NCBI RefSeq assembly: GCF_902753875.1
Contig: NZ_CADDTS010000014.1
Coordinates: 1-64,000 of the forward strand
Length of the DNA: 64,000 nucleotides
Direction: 5' to 3'
Source of the DNA: Acinetobacter bouvetii
GTDB taxonomy: Bacteria; Pseudomonadota; Gammaproteobacteria; Pseudomonadales; Moraxellaceae
The translations under genes were made by a program, and so were the position numbers. Below the pieces are notes generated by a model. That model was not told the DNA's origin. It saw only the letters and a list, made by a program, of their open reading frames with translations, and made no database searches. Positions within the stretch are counted from its first letter, which is position 1; the number at the start of each line of letters is the position of its first letter. This document shows positions 1-8,506 of this stretch, in pieces.

Positions 1-2
1 GA

Positions 3-143
3 AGAATTGGAATTGAGCATGTATTTGGCAGTTTGAAAACCTTCAAAATTCTTGCTGAGCGATATCGCAATCGAGGCAAAAGACTAGCATTAAGATTCAA
101 TCTAATTGCTGGAATTTATAACTTGGAACTGAGTGAAAAATGA
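3..143 (+). CDS. IS5-like DDE transposase, C-terminal fragment (cut by window edge)
   Basis: The frame is open from the left edge and encodes the last 46 residues before a TGA stop at 141-143. The fragment starts RIGIEHVFGSLKTFK and continues with an Arg-rich helix and an LRFNLIAGIYN segment. This is the usual C-terminus of IS5-type transposases, where the Glu of R-I-x-I-E-H would be the last acid of the DDE triad. The rest of the element lies outside the window, so whether it is intact is unknown. I could not identify the terminal inverted repeat in the roughly 70 bases after the stop. The subgroup is uncertain. Confidence 0.7.
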   Translation, partial: RIGIEHVFGSLKTFKILAERYRNRGKRLALRFNLIAGIYNLELSEK

Positions 144-211
144 CTTATGAAAGAAATCTAATTTTTCAATGAATTAATTTGAATTATTCATATTATTTTA
201 TGCAAAAGAAA

Positions 212-240
212 AGCCGGACAAACGCCGGCTCTTTATTTTA
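212..240 (-). terminator. Rho-independent terminator after the quinone oxidoreductase gene
   Basis: A perfect 6-bp stem AGCCGG/CCGGCT with a 7-base loop is flanked by A-rich and T-rich runs. Read on the minus strand it ends in TTTTC just past the oxidoreductase stop. It could also stop plus-strand read-through from the IS. Confidence 0.75.
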
Positions 241-252
241 AAACAATAACTA

Positions 253-1248
253 TTAGATGATTTGCACTACAACCTTACCTACATGTTCACCGGTATCCAT
301 CACTGCATGCGCATCTTGAATTTGATCAAACTTGAAGGTTTTATAGATCATTGGCAAACATTCGCCTTTTGCCCATAGCGGTGCAACGTGTTGCTGCAAG
401 CCTTGTGCAATTTCGGCCTTTTCCGCTGTGTTACGTGCACGCATGGTGGAACCGGTAATGGTCAGACGCTTCATCATGATTTGACCGAGTTTGACCTCTT
501 TGGCTTTAGCACCGCCTAAAAATGCGATATAGACTAGACGACCATCACGACGCAGCAGGTTTAAGTTCTTTTCCAGATAAGGAGCACCGACCATATCCAA
601 AATCACATCGACACCACCATTGTCAGTTTGCTCATTAATCACTTGCTCGAAGTCTTGAGTCTTATAGTTGATTGCTGTGGTTAAATCAGCAATCGCTGCA
701 ACTTTTTCATCTGAACCTACGGTTGCAAAAGTTTTGATGCCAAGTGATTTACACAGCATCAAAGCAGTCGTACCAATCCCGCTCGTTCCACCATGTACCA
801 GTACCGTTTCCCCTGCCTTGGCCTTACCCATCTGGAATACATTCGCCCATACAGTAAAGAAGGTTTCCGGAATAGCCGCTGCCTGTACAAAACTCACACC
901 TTCTGGAATGCTCAAAGTCTGGCTTTCCGGCACCACACAATACTCAGCATAACCACCGCCATTAGTCAGCCCGCAGACTTTATCGCCGACTTTAAATAAA
1001 GTGACATCAGTACCGACTGCAACGACCTCACCTGCAACTTCTAGGCCCGGTACAGGTGTCACGCCTTTAGGCATTGGGTATAAGCCTTGACGCTGCAAGA
1101 TATCTGGGCGGTTAATACCAAAGGCATGGACTTTAACCAGTACTTCATCTGCTTTTGCAGTAGGTACTGCAACAGTTTCATAAGCGAGTTTATCTACCCC
1201 GCCCGGTTCAGTAATAATCACTTGTTGCATGGTAGTAGCGTGTGACAT
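253..1248 (-). CDS. NAD(P)H:quinone oxidoreductase, zinc-free MDR family (PIG3/Qor-like)
   Basis: This is a 331-residue medium-chain dehydrogenase/reductase. It has an N-terminal GroES-like domain (GINRPDILQRQGLYP) and a Rossmann domain whose nucleotide motif is VLVHGGTSGIG near residue 150. The structural and catalytic zinc cysteines of alcohol dehydrogenases are absent, which fits the NADPH quinone reductase branch that reduces quinones or enones in the cytosol. I chose the ATG at 1248 because AGGGAAG lies 7 bases upstream; an in-frame ATG 21 bases further out has no such site. The gene is monocistronic with its own terminator. The exact substrate is unknown. Confidence 0.85.
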   Translation of the reverse strand: MSHATTMQQVIITEPGGVDKLAYETVAVPTAKADEVLVKVHAFGINRPDILQRQGLYPMPKGVTPVPGLEVAGEVVAVGTDVTLFKVGDKVCGLTNGGGYAEYCVVPESQTLSIPEGVSFVQAAAIPETFFTVWANVFQMGKAKAGETVLVHGGTSGIGTTALMLCKSLGIKTFATVGSDEKVAAIADLTTAINYKTQDFEQVINEQTDNGGVDVILDMVGAPYLEKNLNLLRRDGRLVYIAFLGGAKAKEVKLGQIMMKRLTITGSTMRARNTAEKAEIAQGLQQHVAPLWAKGECLPMIYKTFKFDQIQDAHAVMDTGEHVGKVVVQII

Positions 1249-1624
1249 AACGTCTTCCCTATCTTTCACTTTTCATCTTTCTTCGGCCTATTTGAACATA
1301 TAAATGTGTCAGGCTGAACAACAATACACTTATGTATAAGTAAGGCACTATTTAGCAAATTGATAATAGGCTAGTGATGGTAGATCACATTGAATATAGA
1401 AAAAATGAGTACAATGCCTTAAGTAAGATAAATTCTTTTTGCGATTTTTTAAGATGGAAGATTAGCTGAGATAAATGCCAAATTTCTCCAACCACTCAAA
1501 ATAACAATTGAATAGCAAAACTTTAGTCATATTCAATACTTATCATTTTTATCAGTTCAAAAACCCGGCATTGTCTTATTTAAAATAAAGACTAAAATAG
1601 CTCAAATTTTTTTAATGCACATTC
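1249..1624. other. Intergenic region with divergent promoters expected
   Basis: This AT-rich 376-bp spacer separates the divergent oxidoreductase and acyltransferase genes. I see no convincing ORF, RNA gene or strong palindrome. It must hold the promoters of both genes, but no clear -35/-10 pair stood out. Confidence 0.4.
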
Positions 1625-2737
1625 ATGAATCAATATCTTGATATACAGTATTTAATACTGCCCATTTTTATATGCTGCCTCATTCTGAGTTGCTTGATTA
1701 TAAAAAAATTAATACCGACAAATGCAGCATTTGAATCACTCAGCAGAACATCACCGCTAGATGGATTAAGAGGAGTTTTAGCACTTAGCGTACTGGTACA
1801 TCACTTTTATATTACATATATCTGGAAAACACAGGGCGAATGGGTGCGCCCAGAAAGTGATCTATTAAATAATATGGGAGCCATACCTGTTTCCCTGTTT
1901 TTCCTCATCACAGGTTATTTATTTCTTAATAAAATTCAAAAGAGTGAGATTAACTGGAAGCAGCTTTATATTCTGCGACTAAAACGCATAGTACCGCTCT
2001 ATGCATTTGTCACTTTCATCGTTTTAGGCATTACCCTCATGTCTATTCACCTGAGTGAATATAGCCTTAGCCAATACATAAAGTGGATCTTGGGTTGGGT
2101 TCTATTTAAAGGCAGTTCCCTTGAAACTTTCCCATCACCCCAGATCATTGCCGGGGTCAACTGGACACTACTGTATGAATGGGGCTTTTATTTCTCACTG
2201 CCTCTTATTCATGCCTTAGTACATAAAAAAATCAGCAATAAGCATATTTTTGTGATTACTTTTATTCTTTTTCTTGTTGTTTTTTTAGAGACCAAGCGAA
2301 GCTTATATTTACTCTTTCTTCTGTCATTCATATCAATCTATTATAAAAATAAAATTGAGGGCTTAATTAAAGAAAAAACAAAACTATTAAATATTCTTTT
2401 ACCTTCAATCCTGCTGATCAGTCTGATCTTTACCACAGCCTATTCAACGCCACAAAAAATACTTTTAAGTATCGTGTTTGCCTTTATATGCAATGGCTAT
2501 AATTTCTTTGGCCTATTAAATCACGCAGGTATTCGAATTTTAGGAGATATTAGCTACAGTACTTATCTAATTCATGGCTTAATTTTATATTTATCTTTCT
2601 CCATTTTAAACGTCTATGACTTTAGCCAAGGCTTAATCCATTACTATCTGTTATTTCCTCTGGTTTTCTCTGTTGTCGTCATTACTTCATTTGCTACATA
2701 CCACTTTATTGAAAGACCATTTTTAAAAAGAAAATGA
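1625..2737 (+). CDS. Acyltransferase family 3 membrane protein (OafA/YrhL-like)
   Basis: This 370-residue protein has about ten hydrophobic segments. It carries the acyltransferase-3 hallmark near residue 45 (SPLDGLRGVLALSVLVHHF), a downstream LRLKRIVPLY motif and an E-R-P-F end. Family members move acetyl or other acyl groups across or within the inner membrane onto surface sugars such as O-antigen, capsule or peptidoglycan. No glycan genes are adjacent, so the acceptor is unknown. The gene is AT-rich, has no clear ribosome site and sits close to an IS remnant, which hints at acquisition. It ends 1 base before its terminator. Confidence 0.85.
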   Translation: MNQYLDIQYLILPIFICCLILSCLIIKKLIPTNAAFESLSRTSPLDGLRGVLALSVLVHHFYITYIWKTQGEWVRPESDLLNNMGAIPVSLFFLITGYLFLNKIQKSEINWKQLYILRLKRIVPLYAFVTFIVLGITLMSIHLSEYSLSQYIKWILGWVLFKGSSLETFPSPQIIAGVNWTLLYEWGFYFSLPLIHALVHKKISNKHIFVITFILFLVVFLETKRSLYLLFLLSFISIYYKNKIEGLIKEKTKLLNILLPSILLISLIFTTAYSTPQKILLSIVFAFICNGYNFFGLLNHAGIRILGDISYSTYLIHGLILYLSFSILNVYDFSQGLIHYYLLFPLVFSVVVITSFATYHFIERPFLKRK

Positions 2738-2738
2738 G

Positions 2739-2766
2739 AAAAAACCCAGCTTATGCTGGGTTTTCT
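2739..2766. terminator. Bidirectional Rho-independent terminator
   Basis: The stem AAAACCCAGC/GCTGGGTTTT has a TTAT loop. It has a T-run on both strands and separates the converging acyltransferase and DUF2798 genes. Confidence 0.85.
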
Positions 2767-2795
2767 TTATACAAACTTTTTAAATCAGATGGATT

Positions 2796-3050
2796 TTACG
2801 GCGCTGGCGGCATCTGTACAAATTGCATCAGGAATTTACGTACCAGCGGTAACATAATTAATATCAGCGGGAAAGCCAACATCCACGACATGCCCCAAGC
2901 ATGTAGCCAAATACCAATAAAGCCGTCAACCAAGCCTTTATTCATTAGCATATTAAAGCATGAGATTGATCCACTCATAATGCCTGATAAAAATAACGGC
3001 ATCAGCCATGCCATGTGTTTGGGGTGAAATTTTGGGAGATTGTTTGACAT
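2796..3050 (-). CDS. DUF2798 small membrane protein
   Basis: This 84-residue protein has two hydrophobic helices (about 15-35 and 55-75), a pattern typical of DUF2798. The short N-terminus contains KFHPKHMAW, and PLFLSGIMSGSISCFN and WMLAFPLILIMLPLVRK mark the helices. Function is unknown. It is the last gene of a three-gene unit behind a PadR regulator and a DUF3861 gene, spaced 11 bases from the latter. Co-regulation by PadR is likely, though no role can be assigned. Confidence 0.75.
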   Translation of the reverse strand: MSNNLPKFHPKHMAWLMPLFLSGIMSGSISCFNMLMNKGLVDGFIGIWLHAWGMSWMLAFPLILIMLPLVRKFLMQFVQMPPAP

Positions 3051-3061
3051 ATTTAACCTAT

Positions 3062-3373
3062 TTAATGCGTTGTTTCAGCTGCTTTAATTGTTTGTTTCAT
3101 GCTTTTCATAAATTCAGCAAACTGCGGTAAAAAGTCCTTAAATAAAGGATGATTCTTATTTTCTAGCAGTGTTTCACCAAACAGCTTTAAGCCAATGGCA
3201 AATGAAGTCACTTTATCACCCTCAAGCACATTCGCTTTTTGAATTAAGGCCAATACCTTAAATAGGTCATCATGGTTGTAAGCATTAAATTGCAATGCTT
3301 CTGTGTAATTTGATGGATTACCTTGTGCATCGGCAACGTGTTTTACCGTAATTTCATATTGATGCTGTTTCAT
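3062..3373 (-). CDS. DUF3861 domain protein
   Basis: This 103-residue soluble protein matches my memory of DUF3861: an N-terminal strand region (YEITVKHV), then NYTEALQFNAYNHDDLFKV, and a helical C-terminus rich in Lys/Phe. It has no catalytic motif. Its ATG overlaps the TGA of the upstream padR-type gene by 4 bases (ATGA), so translation is probably coupled. The biochemical function is unknown. Confidence 0.75.
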   Translation of the reverse strand: MKQHQYEITVKHVADAQGNPSNYTEALQFNAYNHDDLFKVLALIQKANVLEGDKVTSFAIGLKLFGETLLENKNHPLFKDFLPQFAEFMKSMKQTIKAAETTH

Positions 3374-3891
3374 GACTTCAACTCCATACGGCTAATTTCA
3401 ACTGCTGCTTGATCGATTTTTTCTGCAATCTCAAAAACCTGTTCAGGTGTCAGTTCACAGTGCTGAATCTTGATGCGCAATGAGGTCTTGAGGTTTTCCA
3501 TCGCACGCTTAATGTCTACATAGACTTCGTTGTTATGGATTTGCTTACGGGTATCAAAACGACAGAGGATTTTTTCAATGGTGGTCTGTTGTGCCGCTAA
3601 GTGTTGCGTACCTAGAGCAGTAATACTGTACTGCTTGCGCTCGTCTGCATTAAGTTCAGCGTGAATGTACTGTTGTTCTTCTAGGTAATTCAGCGTTGGG
3701 TAAATCGTACCTGTACTTGGGCTGTAACCACCACCGACCACTGTGCCGACATCTTTAATGATGTCGTAGCTAAACTTGGGCGCTTGGGAGATGATGTGCA
3801 GCACTAATAGCTTCATGTGCCCTGCTTCAAATAGACGCTTACGTGTTTTGACAGGACTTTCGATGTCTGCAATGAGATCTGAATTTGGCAT
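3370..3891 (-). CDS. PadR-family transcriptional regulator
   Basis: This 173-residue protein has a winged helix at about 20-100. The PadR signature is visible: FSYDIIKDV, then SPSTGTIYPTLNYLEEQQYI, then a wing with ERKQYSITALG. The C-terminal third is helical and probably forms the dimer. PadR proteins repress small operons and their own gene, often in response to phenolics or drugs. A 16-bp perfect palindrome lies 25 bases upstream of the start, which suggests autoregulation of this gene together with the DUF3861 and DUF2798 genes. The inducer is unknown. Confidence 0.88.
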   Translation of the reverse strand: MPNSDLIADIESPVKTRKRLFEAGHMKLLVLHIISQAPKFSYDIIKDVGTVVGGGYSPSTGTIYPTLNYLEEQQYIHAELNADERKQYSITALGTQHLAAQQTTIEKILCRFDTRKQIHNNEVYVDIKRAMENLKTSLRIKIQHCELTPEQVFEIAEKIDQAAVEISRMELKS

Positions 3892-3915
3892 AGCAAAGAT
3901 ACACCTTAAGATTAG

Positions 3916-3931
3916 TTAAGATATATCTTAA
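3916..3931. promoter_or_regulatory. Candidate PadR operator (16-bp perfect palindrome)
   Basis: TTAAGATATATCTTAA is a perfect dyad. It overlaps a possible minus-strand -10 (TAAGAT) that is preceded 16 bases earlier by TTGAAA. The position fits a repressor site for the PadR gene that starts at 3891. Confidence 0.5.
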
Positions 3932-3982
3932 TTACTTTATTTAAAATTTCAACTTTTTTATTAATCTTCTAATTTTATTCTA

Positions 3983-3988
3983 TATAAT
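3983..3988 (+). promoter_or_regulatory. Candidate -10 box (TATAAT) for the 4019 gene
   Basis: A consensus TATAAT lies about 30 bases before the ATG at 4019. The -35 region is AT-rich and not distinctive, so only the -10 is supported. Confidence 0.4.
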
Positions 3989-4018
3989 TAAATATAGATT
4001 ATTGATTAAAATAGATTT

Positions 4019-4450
4019 ATGGAAAATTTCATATTGGGCAGAAACTTTACTCTTGTACCAGAACATTTGGATGTAAATCATATGGTACAAGAAATAATGA
4101 ATTATCAAGGGAAGTTTTTACGTTTAAAAAATGCCTTTTCACATTGTAAAAACGAAGAAAAATTTATTTCTGAACTAGAAATTTCATATCCTGAACATAA
4201 GTATAAATTAGATCGTACATATTGTTACGGTAGAGGATTATCAGAAGAATTAGCTTTCGAAATCGGCAACATAAACAACAAAGAATTACATCCAACTTTA
4301 AAAGCCATGATTGAAAATATATCTAGAGAATTAATAAGTAGAGAAAAATGGAAAACTATTGCTGATGAAGTCAGACAGTATTACGAATTACATAATATTA
4401 ATATCTGGTCGCTAGATTATATGGATTCAAGGTATCGAGAAATTTTCTAA
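4019..4450 (+). CDS. Unknown protein, N-terminal part of a gene split by an in-frame stop
   Basis: This encodes 143 residues of no family I recognise. It is soluble, charged and largely helical, with a Cys/Tyr patch (RTYCYGRGLSEELAFEIG) near residue 70. The reading frame stops at TAA (4448-4450) but stays open in the same frame immediately afterwards, through to 4876. The next 24 codons read naturally as helix (YTNEILEQFSILKQSFTYKI). It is therefore probably the first half of a roughly 285-residue protein with a nonsense mutation, or a truncated product. The region is clearly more AT-rich than its neighbours, suggesting horizontal acquisition. No ribosome site is obvious before the ATG. Confidence 0.5.
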   Translation: MENFILGRNFTLVPEHLDVNHMVQEIMNYQGKFLRLKNAFSHCKNEEKFISELEISYPEHKYKLDRTYCYGRGLSEELAFEIGNINNKELHPTLKAMIENISRELISREKWKTIADEVRQYYELHNINIWSLDYMDSRYREIF

Positions 4451-4522
4451 TACACAAATGAAATTCTTGAACAATTTAGCATTCTAAAACAATCATTTAC
4501 TTATAAAATACAAAACAATCAA

Positions 4523-4876
4523 ATGACTGTTGACGAGGCAATTAAATCCATGACCACTCCTAACATTTCTATCCAAGGTAATCAAAATCAAATTCAGACA
4601 GGTTCAAATAATCAACAAATAGTAAATCAAAATACTCAAACACCTGAAATATTCGACAATCTCAAAGCTTTTATTGAAAAAATTGAGAATGTATCAGATG
4701 ATGAGAAGAAACTATTTCAAACACAGATTGATGATCTAAAATCAGACTATTCTCAACCTAATTTTGCTAGAAAATATAGTACTTTTATGTCGAATGCCTC
4801 TACACATGTAACAATTGGTACTGCACTATGGCAAAGTGGATTACTGCCATTACTCACTGCTTGCTTACCTACGTAA
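4523..4876 (+). CDS. Unknown protein, Asn/Gln-rich with hydrophobic tail (C-terminal part of the split gene)
   Basis: The ATG at 4523 is in the same frame as the upstream piece, and the frame is open back to the TAA at 4448. There is no ribosome site before this ATG, so independent translation is doubtful. The 117 residues contain an Asn/Gln-rich stretch (about 13-40, with GNQNQIQTGSNNQQ), a helical middle, and a hydrophobic C-terminus (TIGTALWQSGLLPLLTACLPT) that could touch membrane. Asn/Gln-rich GNxN repeats next to a hydrophobic tail occur in some phage-defence effectors, but that is only a resemblance. Function is unknown. Confidence 0.45.
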   Translation: MTVDEAIKSMTTPNISIQGNQNQIQTGSNNQQIVNQNTQTPEIFDNLKAFIEKIENVSDDEKKLFQTQIDDLKSDYSQPNFARKYSTFMSNASTHVTIGTALWQSGLLPLLTACLPT

Positions 4877-4881
4877 CGAAT

Positions 4882-4909
4882 AAAAAACCCGCCATCAGGC
4901 GGGTTTTTT
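4882..4909. terminator. Bidirectional Rho-independent terminator
   Basis: The stem AAAAACCCGCC/GGCGGGTTTTT has an ATCA loop and T-runs on both strands. It lies between the split unknown gene and the converging cysN. Confidence 0.88.
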
Positions 4910-4929
4910 ATTTGAAGTGGATCAATCTA

Positions 4930-6543
4930 TTACAGACGAACCAACTCAACAATCTTCTCAGCAACTTCTTCAGCAGTCTCAACTGTATAAGTTACATCTG
5001 TGCCTTCAGCAGCATCAGTAATCACAACTACACCAGTTTCACGTACAAGTGCAACTTGTTCCGCAGTTAGACCTGCTTTCGCAATGGCAACCACACCTTG
5101 TTGAATCAACAAGCTTTCAATTGCTTGTGCATTTTCAAGGGCTTTTGCAGTAACAGTTACAGCAGCAGGTTTTTGACCTAAACGTGCAGCACGCGCTTCA
5201 GCTGTAACAGGTTCGTTGTGTGCAGTCCATTCAACCGCAGCTTCAACCATACCCGCACCAACAGTCACGTTGCTTAAACGGTCAATGAAGATAAATGAAC
5301 CTGTGTAACGACTGTCATGATAACGGTCGAATACGACTGGCGCATCAAACTCGATAGTAACGTCTGCAATCGCGTTCAAATCAAGCTGTTCAACTTGCAT
5401 GTGTTCCAATGTGTTCACATTGGTACGGAAGTTAATTTTAGCCACTTTAGCCGGAATGGTTTGAGTACCAAACTTCACGTTATAAAGTTTACCAGGAACC
5501 AGCGGCTGATCATTCATCCAAACTACAGATGCACGTGCAGAACGTGAAATTAAAGGCTGTTCGCCAGCTTTGACCAACACGTTACCACGTGAAATATCAA
5601 TTTCATCGTTCAGTGTTAAAGTCACCGCTTGACCTGCAATGGCATGATCCAGGTTGCCATCATAAGTCACGATTTCTTTTACAGTTGATGACTTACCAGA
5701 TGGTAATGCAGTAATCGTATCGCCAACTTTTACTTCACCTAAAGCAATCGTACCGCAGAAGCCACGGAAGTCTAAGTTTGGACGGTTTACATACTGAACA
5801 GGGAAACGGAATTCGTGTTTGCTGGTATCACGTGTAATTTCCACAGTTTCCAAAGTCGCCATCAAAGTTTGACCTTTGTACCATGGCGTATTTGGAGATG
5901 GATTTACCACGTTATCACCATTCAACGCAGAAATTGGCGTGAAGATGATGTTAGCAGGCTTACGGTCACCCAACTGGTTCACGAAGTCGTTGTATTCAGC
6001 TTGAATTTCATTGAAGCGCGCTTCAGAAAATTCCACCAAGTCCATTTTGTTAATCGCAACCACAATGTTACGAATACCCAAAAGGCTGGCAATAAATGAG
6101 TGACGGCGAGTTTGCGTTTGCACGCCATAACGCGCATCAATCAAGATAATTGCAAGATCCGCAGTAGATGCACCAGTGGCCATGTTACGGGTGTACTGTT
6201 CGTGCCCCGGGGTGTCGGCAATGATGAACTTACGTTTTTCAGTAGAGAAATAACGGTAAGCCACGTCAATGGTAATCCCCTGCTCACGTTCCGCTTGCAG
6301 ACCATCCACAAGTAAAGCTAAGTCAGGTGCATCACCAGTTGTACCCACTTTTTTAGAGTCACGGGTTACGGCTTGTAATTGATCTTCATAAATCAATTTT
6401 GAATCGTAAAGCAAACGACCGATTAAAGTCGATTTACCATCATCCACGTTACCGCAAGTTAAAAAGCGCAAAAGGTCTTTATTTTCGTGCTGTTTTAAAT
6501 ATGCCAAGATGTCTTGGCTAATCAATTCTGATTGATGAGACAT
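4930..6543 (-). CDS. cysN: Sulfate adenylyltransferase subunit 1 (GTPase), CysN
   Basis: This is the regulatory GTPase of ATP sulfurylase. With CysD it makes adenosine 5'-phosphosulfate from ATP and sulfate, driven by GTP hydrolysis. The EF-Tu-like G domain shows GNVDDGKST (about 31), DTPGHEQY (about 107) and NKMD, followed by two beta-barrel domains to about residue 435. At 537 residues it is about 60 longer than E. coli CysN. The extra tail (from [15 protein letters not shown] on) resembles the junction of CysN-CysC fusions but lacks a Walker A motif, so it is not an active APS kinase. cysD lies upstream on the same strand across a 167-base gap that holds a palindromic repeat. Confidence 0.93.
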   Translation of the reverse strand: MSHQSELISQDILAYLKQHENKDLLRFLTCGNVDDGKSTLIGRLLYDSKLIYEDQLQAVTRDSKKVGTTGDAPDLALLVDGLQAEREQGITIDVAYRYFSTEKRKFIIADTPGHEQYTRNMATGASTADLAIILIDARYGVQTQTRRHSFIASLLGIRNIVVAINKMDLVEFSEARFNEIQAEYNDFVNQLGDRKPANIIFTPISALNGDNVVNPSPNTPWYKGQTLMATLETVEITRDTSKHEFRFPVQYVNRPNLDFRGFCGTIALGEVKVGDTITALPSGKSSTVKEIVTYDGNLDHAIAGQAVTLTLNDEIDISRGNVLVKAGEQPLISRSARASVVWMNDQPLVPGKLYNVKFGTQTIPAKVAKINFRTNVNTLEHMQVEQLDLNAIADVTIEFDAPVVFDRYHDSRYTGSFIFIDRLSNVTVGAGMVEAAVEWTAHNEPVTAEARAARLGQKPAAVTVTAKALENAQAIESLLIQQGVVAIAKAGLTAEQVALVRETGVVVITDAAEGTDVTYTVETAEEVAEKIVELVRL

Positions 6544-6582
6544 TGCTCAAAGCTCCACAAATTCTTTAGAAACCGGTTTCTT

Positions 6583-6709
6583 TTAATCTTTAAATCCACC
6601 TAAATCCTCCTTTAATAAAGGAGGACTTACCTCCGTTCATTTTTGGGAGTTCCCCCTCTTTTCAAAGAGGTGAGCAGCACTGCTGCGCAAGGGGAGATTT
6701 CAAGATTAA
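6583..6709. repeat. Palindromic MITE/REP-like element between cysD and cysN
   Basis: The 127-bp element is bounded by near-perfect inverted ends (TTAATCTTTAAATC and the complement of GATTTCAAGATTAA, 13 of 14 matching). Inside are further hairpins, for example CCTCCTTTA/TAAAGGAGG around 6606-6624 and CCCCCTCTTT/AAAGAGG near 6652-6670. It has no coding capacity. Elements of this look are common between Acinetobacter genes. Its right end abuts the cysD stop codon, so it lies in the cysD-cysN transcript. Confidence 0.65.
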
Positions 6710-6710
6710 T

Positions 6711-7625
6711 TTAGAAATAACCTTCCTGCTTTTTCTTTTCCATCGAGCCAGCTTCATCATGGTCAATCATACGACCTTGACGCTCTGAGCTTGTGGCTAA
6801 AAGCATTTCTTGGATAATTTCCGGTAAGGTATTGGCAGTTGATTCCACTGCACCTGTTAATGGATAACAACCTAAAGTACGGAAACGTACCGATTTCATT
6901 TGCGGAACTTCGCCTTCGTTCAAACGCATACGTTCATCATCAACCATGATGAGTGTACCGCTACGTTCTACGACTGGACGTTCAGCAGCAAAATACAATG
7001 GAACAATTGGAATTTGCTCCAAGAAGATATATTGCCAGATATCTAACTCAGTCCAGTTAGACAATGGGAATACACGAATACTTTCGCCTTTGTTCACTTT
7101 ACCGTTGTAAAGGTTCCAAAGTTCAGGACGCTGGTTTTTAGGGTCCCAACGGTGTTTAGAATCACGGAATGAATATACGCGTTCTTTTGCACGTGACTTT
7201 TCTTCATCACGGCGCGCACCACCGAAAGCAGCATCAAACTGGTATTTATCAAGCGCTTGTTTTAAGCCTTGAGTTTTCATGATGTCGGTATATTTCGAGC
7301 TACCATAATCGAATGGATTAACGCCTGCGTCTTTCCCTTCTTTATTTTGATGCACGATTAAGTCAAAGCCATGCTCTTTCGCCATGTTGTCACGGAATTT
7401 GATCATGTCTTTAAACTTCCAGCCCGTGTCTACATGCAGCAACGGGAATGGTAGTTTGGCAGGATAGAATGCCTTAAGGGCAAGATGCAGCATCACTGCA
7501 GAATCTTTACCAATGGAATACAACATGACCGGATTTTCAAATTCGGCAGCCACTTCACGGATAATGTGAATACTCTCAGCTTCTAGCTGTTTAAGATGAG
7601 TAAGTCTTTCCTCAGTTATGGACAT
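6711..7625 (-). CDS. cysD: Sulfate adenylyltransferase subunit 2, CysD
   Basis: This is the catalytic subunit of ATP sulfurylase, an adenine-nucleotide alpha hydrolase of the PP-loop fold. The modified P-loop is [13 protein letters not shown] (about 39-51), and [16 protein letters not shown] and the C-terminal GRMIDHDE are typical. I chose the ATG at 7625 (304 residues, matching the E. coli length of 302); an in-frame GTG at 7634 is an alternative with a slightly closer GAG. It probably forms an operon with cysN despite the intervening repeat. CysB control is expected from the pathway but no site was identified. Confidence 0.93.
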   Translation of the reverse strand: MSITEERLTHLKQLEAESIHIIREVAAEFENPVMLYSIGKDSAVMLHLALKAFYPAKLPFPLLHVDTGWKFKDMIKFRDNMAKEHGFDLIVHQNKEGKDAGVNPFDYGSSKYTDIMKTQGLKQALDKYQFDAAFGGARRDEEKSRAKERVYSFRDSKHRWDPKNQRPELWNLYNGKVNKGESIRVFPLSNWTELDIWQYIFLEQIPIVPLYFAAERPVVERSGTLIMVDDERMRLNEGEVPQMKSVRFRTLGCYPLTGAVESTANTLPEIIQEMLLATSSERQGRMIDHDEAGSMEKKKQEGYF

Positions 7626-7963
7626 TGACAACACCAGCTCAGATCAACGTGTACTTTAATTACACTTTTAAAAATATATATATTCATTATAGAGATTTAG
7701 TTATCACATCTATTGCTTGTTTTATTATATTGATATGCAAATTTATCATATAAAGCTTAACTAATAATGAGTATAAGTTTTTATTAATGATTCACTTAAA
7801 TTCCGTGGCCTCACTTTAATCCCTTCTCACCGTTACCACAACCCAACATTAAAATGTACAAAATATCACCTGATTGTTAATTCCTCTAAAACATCAGTGT
7901 TATTGCTGCTGAAAATTGCATACAGTACGACCTTTCTCTCCCATCCCCCATATTATTTAAATT
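7626..7963. other. Intergenic region upstream of cysD
   Basis: This 338-bp spacer lies between the divergent cysD and the gene at 7964. It is AT-rich and contains runs such as TATATATA near 7675. It should carry the cysD promoter and any CysB site, but I could not define either. No ORF or RNA gene is evident. Confidence 0.4.
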
Positions 7964-8506
7964 ATGCTTACGCTAGACCGTACTCTTGAATCCGTTAAAA
8001 CTAGGCTAGAACACGCACAGCTTGCCGGTCATTTCTATCAACATAATGAACAGTTGCTGATCTTGCAGGAAGCGTTGAATGATGATGGTTCAATCCTGAA
8101 TAATTTTGTGCAACATGAACTCAGCGCTGACCAGATTGGGATGCAATTTGGGCTAAGACTTTCGGATAACCATTTCGACTTTTTGATCGGTGTCACCCAT
8201 AGCAATCAGGATCGAAGTTATGAAATTGGTGCTGGAAACCTTAAGGCCGATCAAAAAGCCTTTAACTTGCTCTACGCCTTTTATAATTATCCTAAAGCCT
8301 TTTATCTGGTCAGCCTTCCACTGACGGCGAATAGTGCACAACTGGAAGATGCCATTGAAACGCAGCTGTTTAGTCAAGCCAAGCTAGACTTTTTAAATAC
8401 AGCACTCAAGATCAATCCCATGGGACACCAAGTAAACTGGATGAAAGCCTTTATTTTGCAACAAGCGCTGGACATGAAAGTCCGGATCCAAACCTGCTTG
8501 CTTTAA
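7964..8506 (+). CDS. Conserved-looking hypothetical protein
   Basis: This 180-residue soluble protein has no signal peptide and no family I recognise. It is mixed alpha/beta with a central LRLSDNHFDFLIGVTHSNQ segment and a helical C-terminus (HQVNWMKAFILQQALDMKVRIQ). Codon use is like its neighbours, which supports a real gene. No ribosome site of consensus type precedes the ATG. It stands alone between cysD (divergent) and a VOC-fold gene. I assign no function. Confidence 0.6.
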   Translation: MLTLDRTLESVKTRLEHAQLAGHFYQHNEQLLILQEALNDDGSILNNFVQHELSADQIGMQFGLRLSDNHFDFLIGVTHSNQDRSYEIGAGNLKADQKAFNLLYAFYNYPKAFYLVSLPLTANSAQLEDAIETQLFSQAKLDFLNTALKINPMGHQVNWMKAFILQQALDMKVRIQTCLL

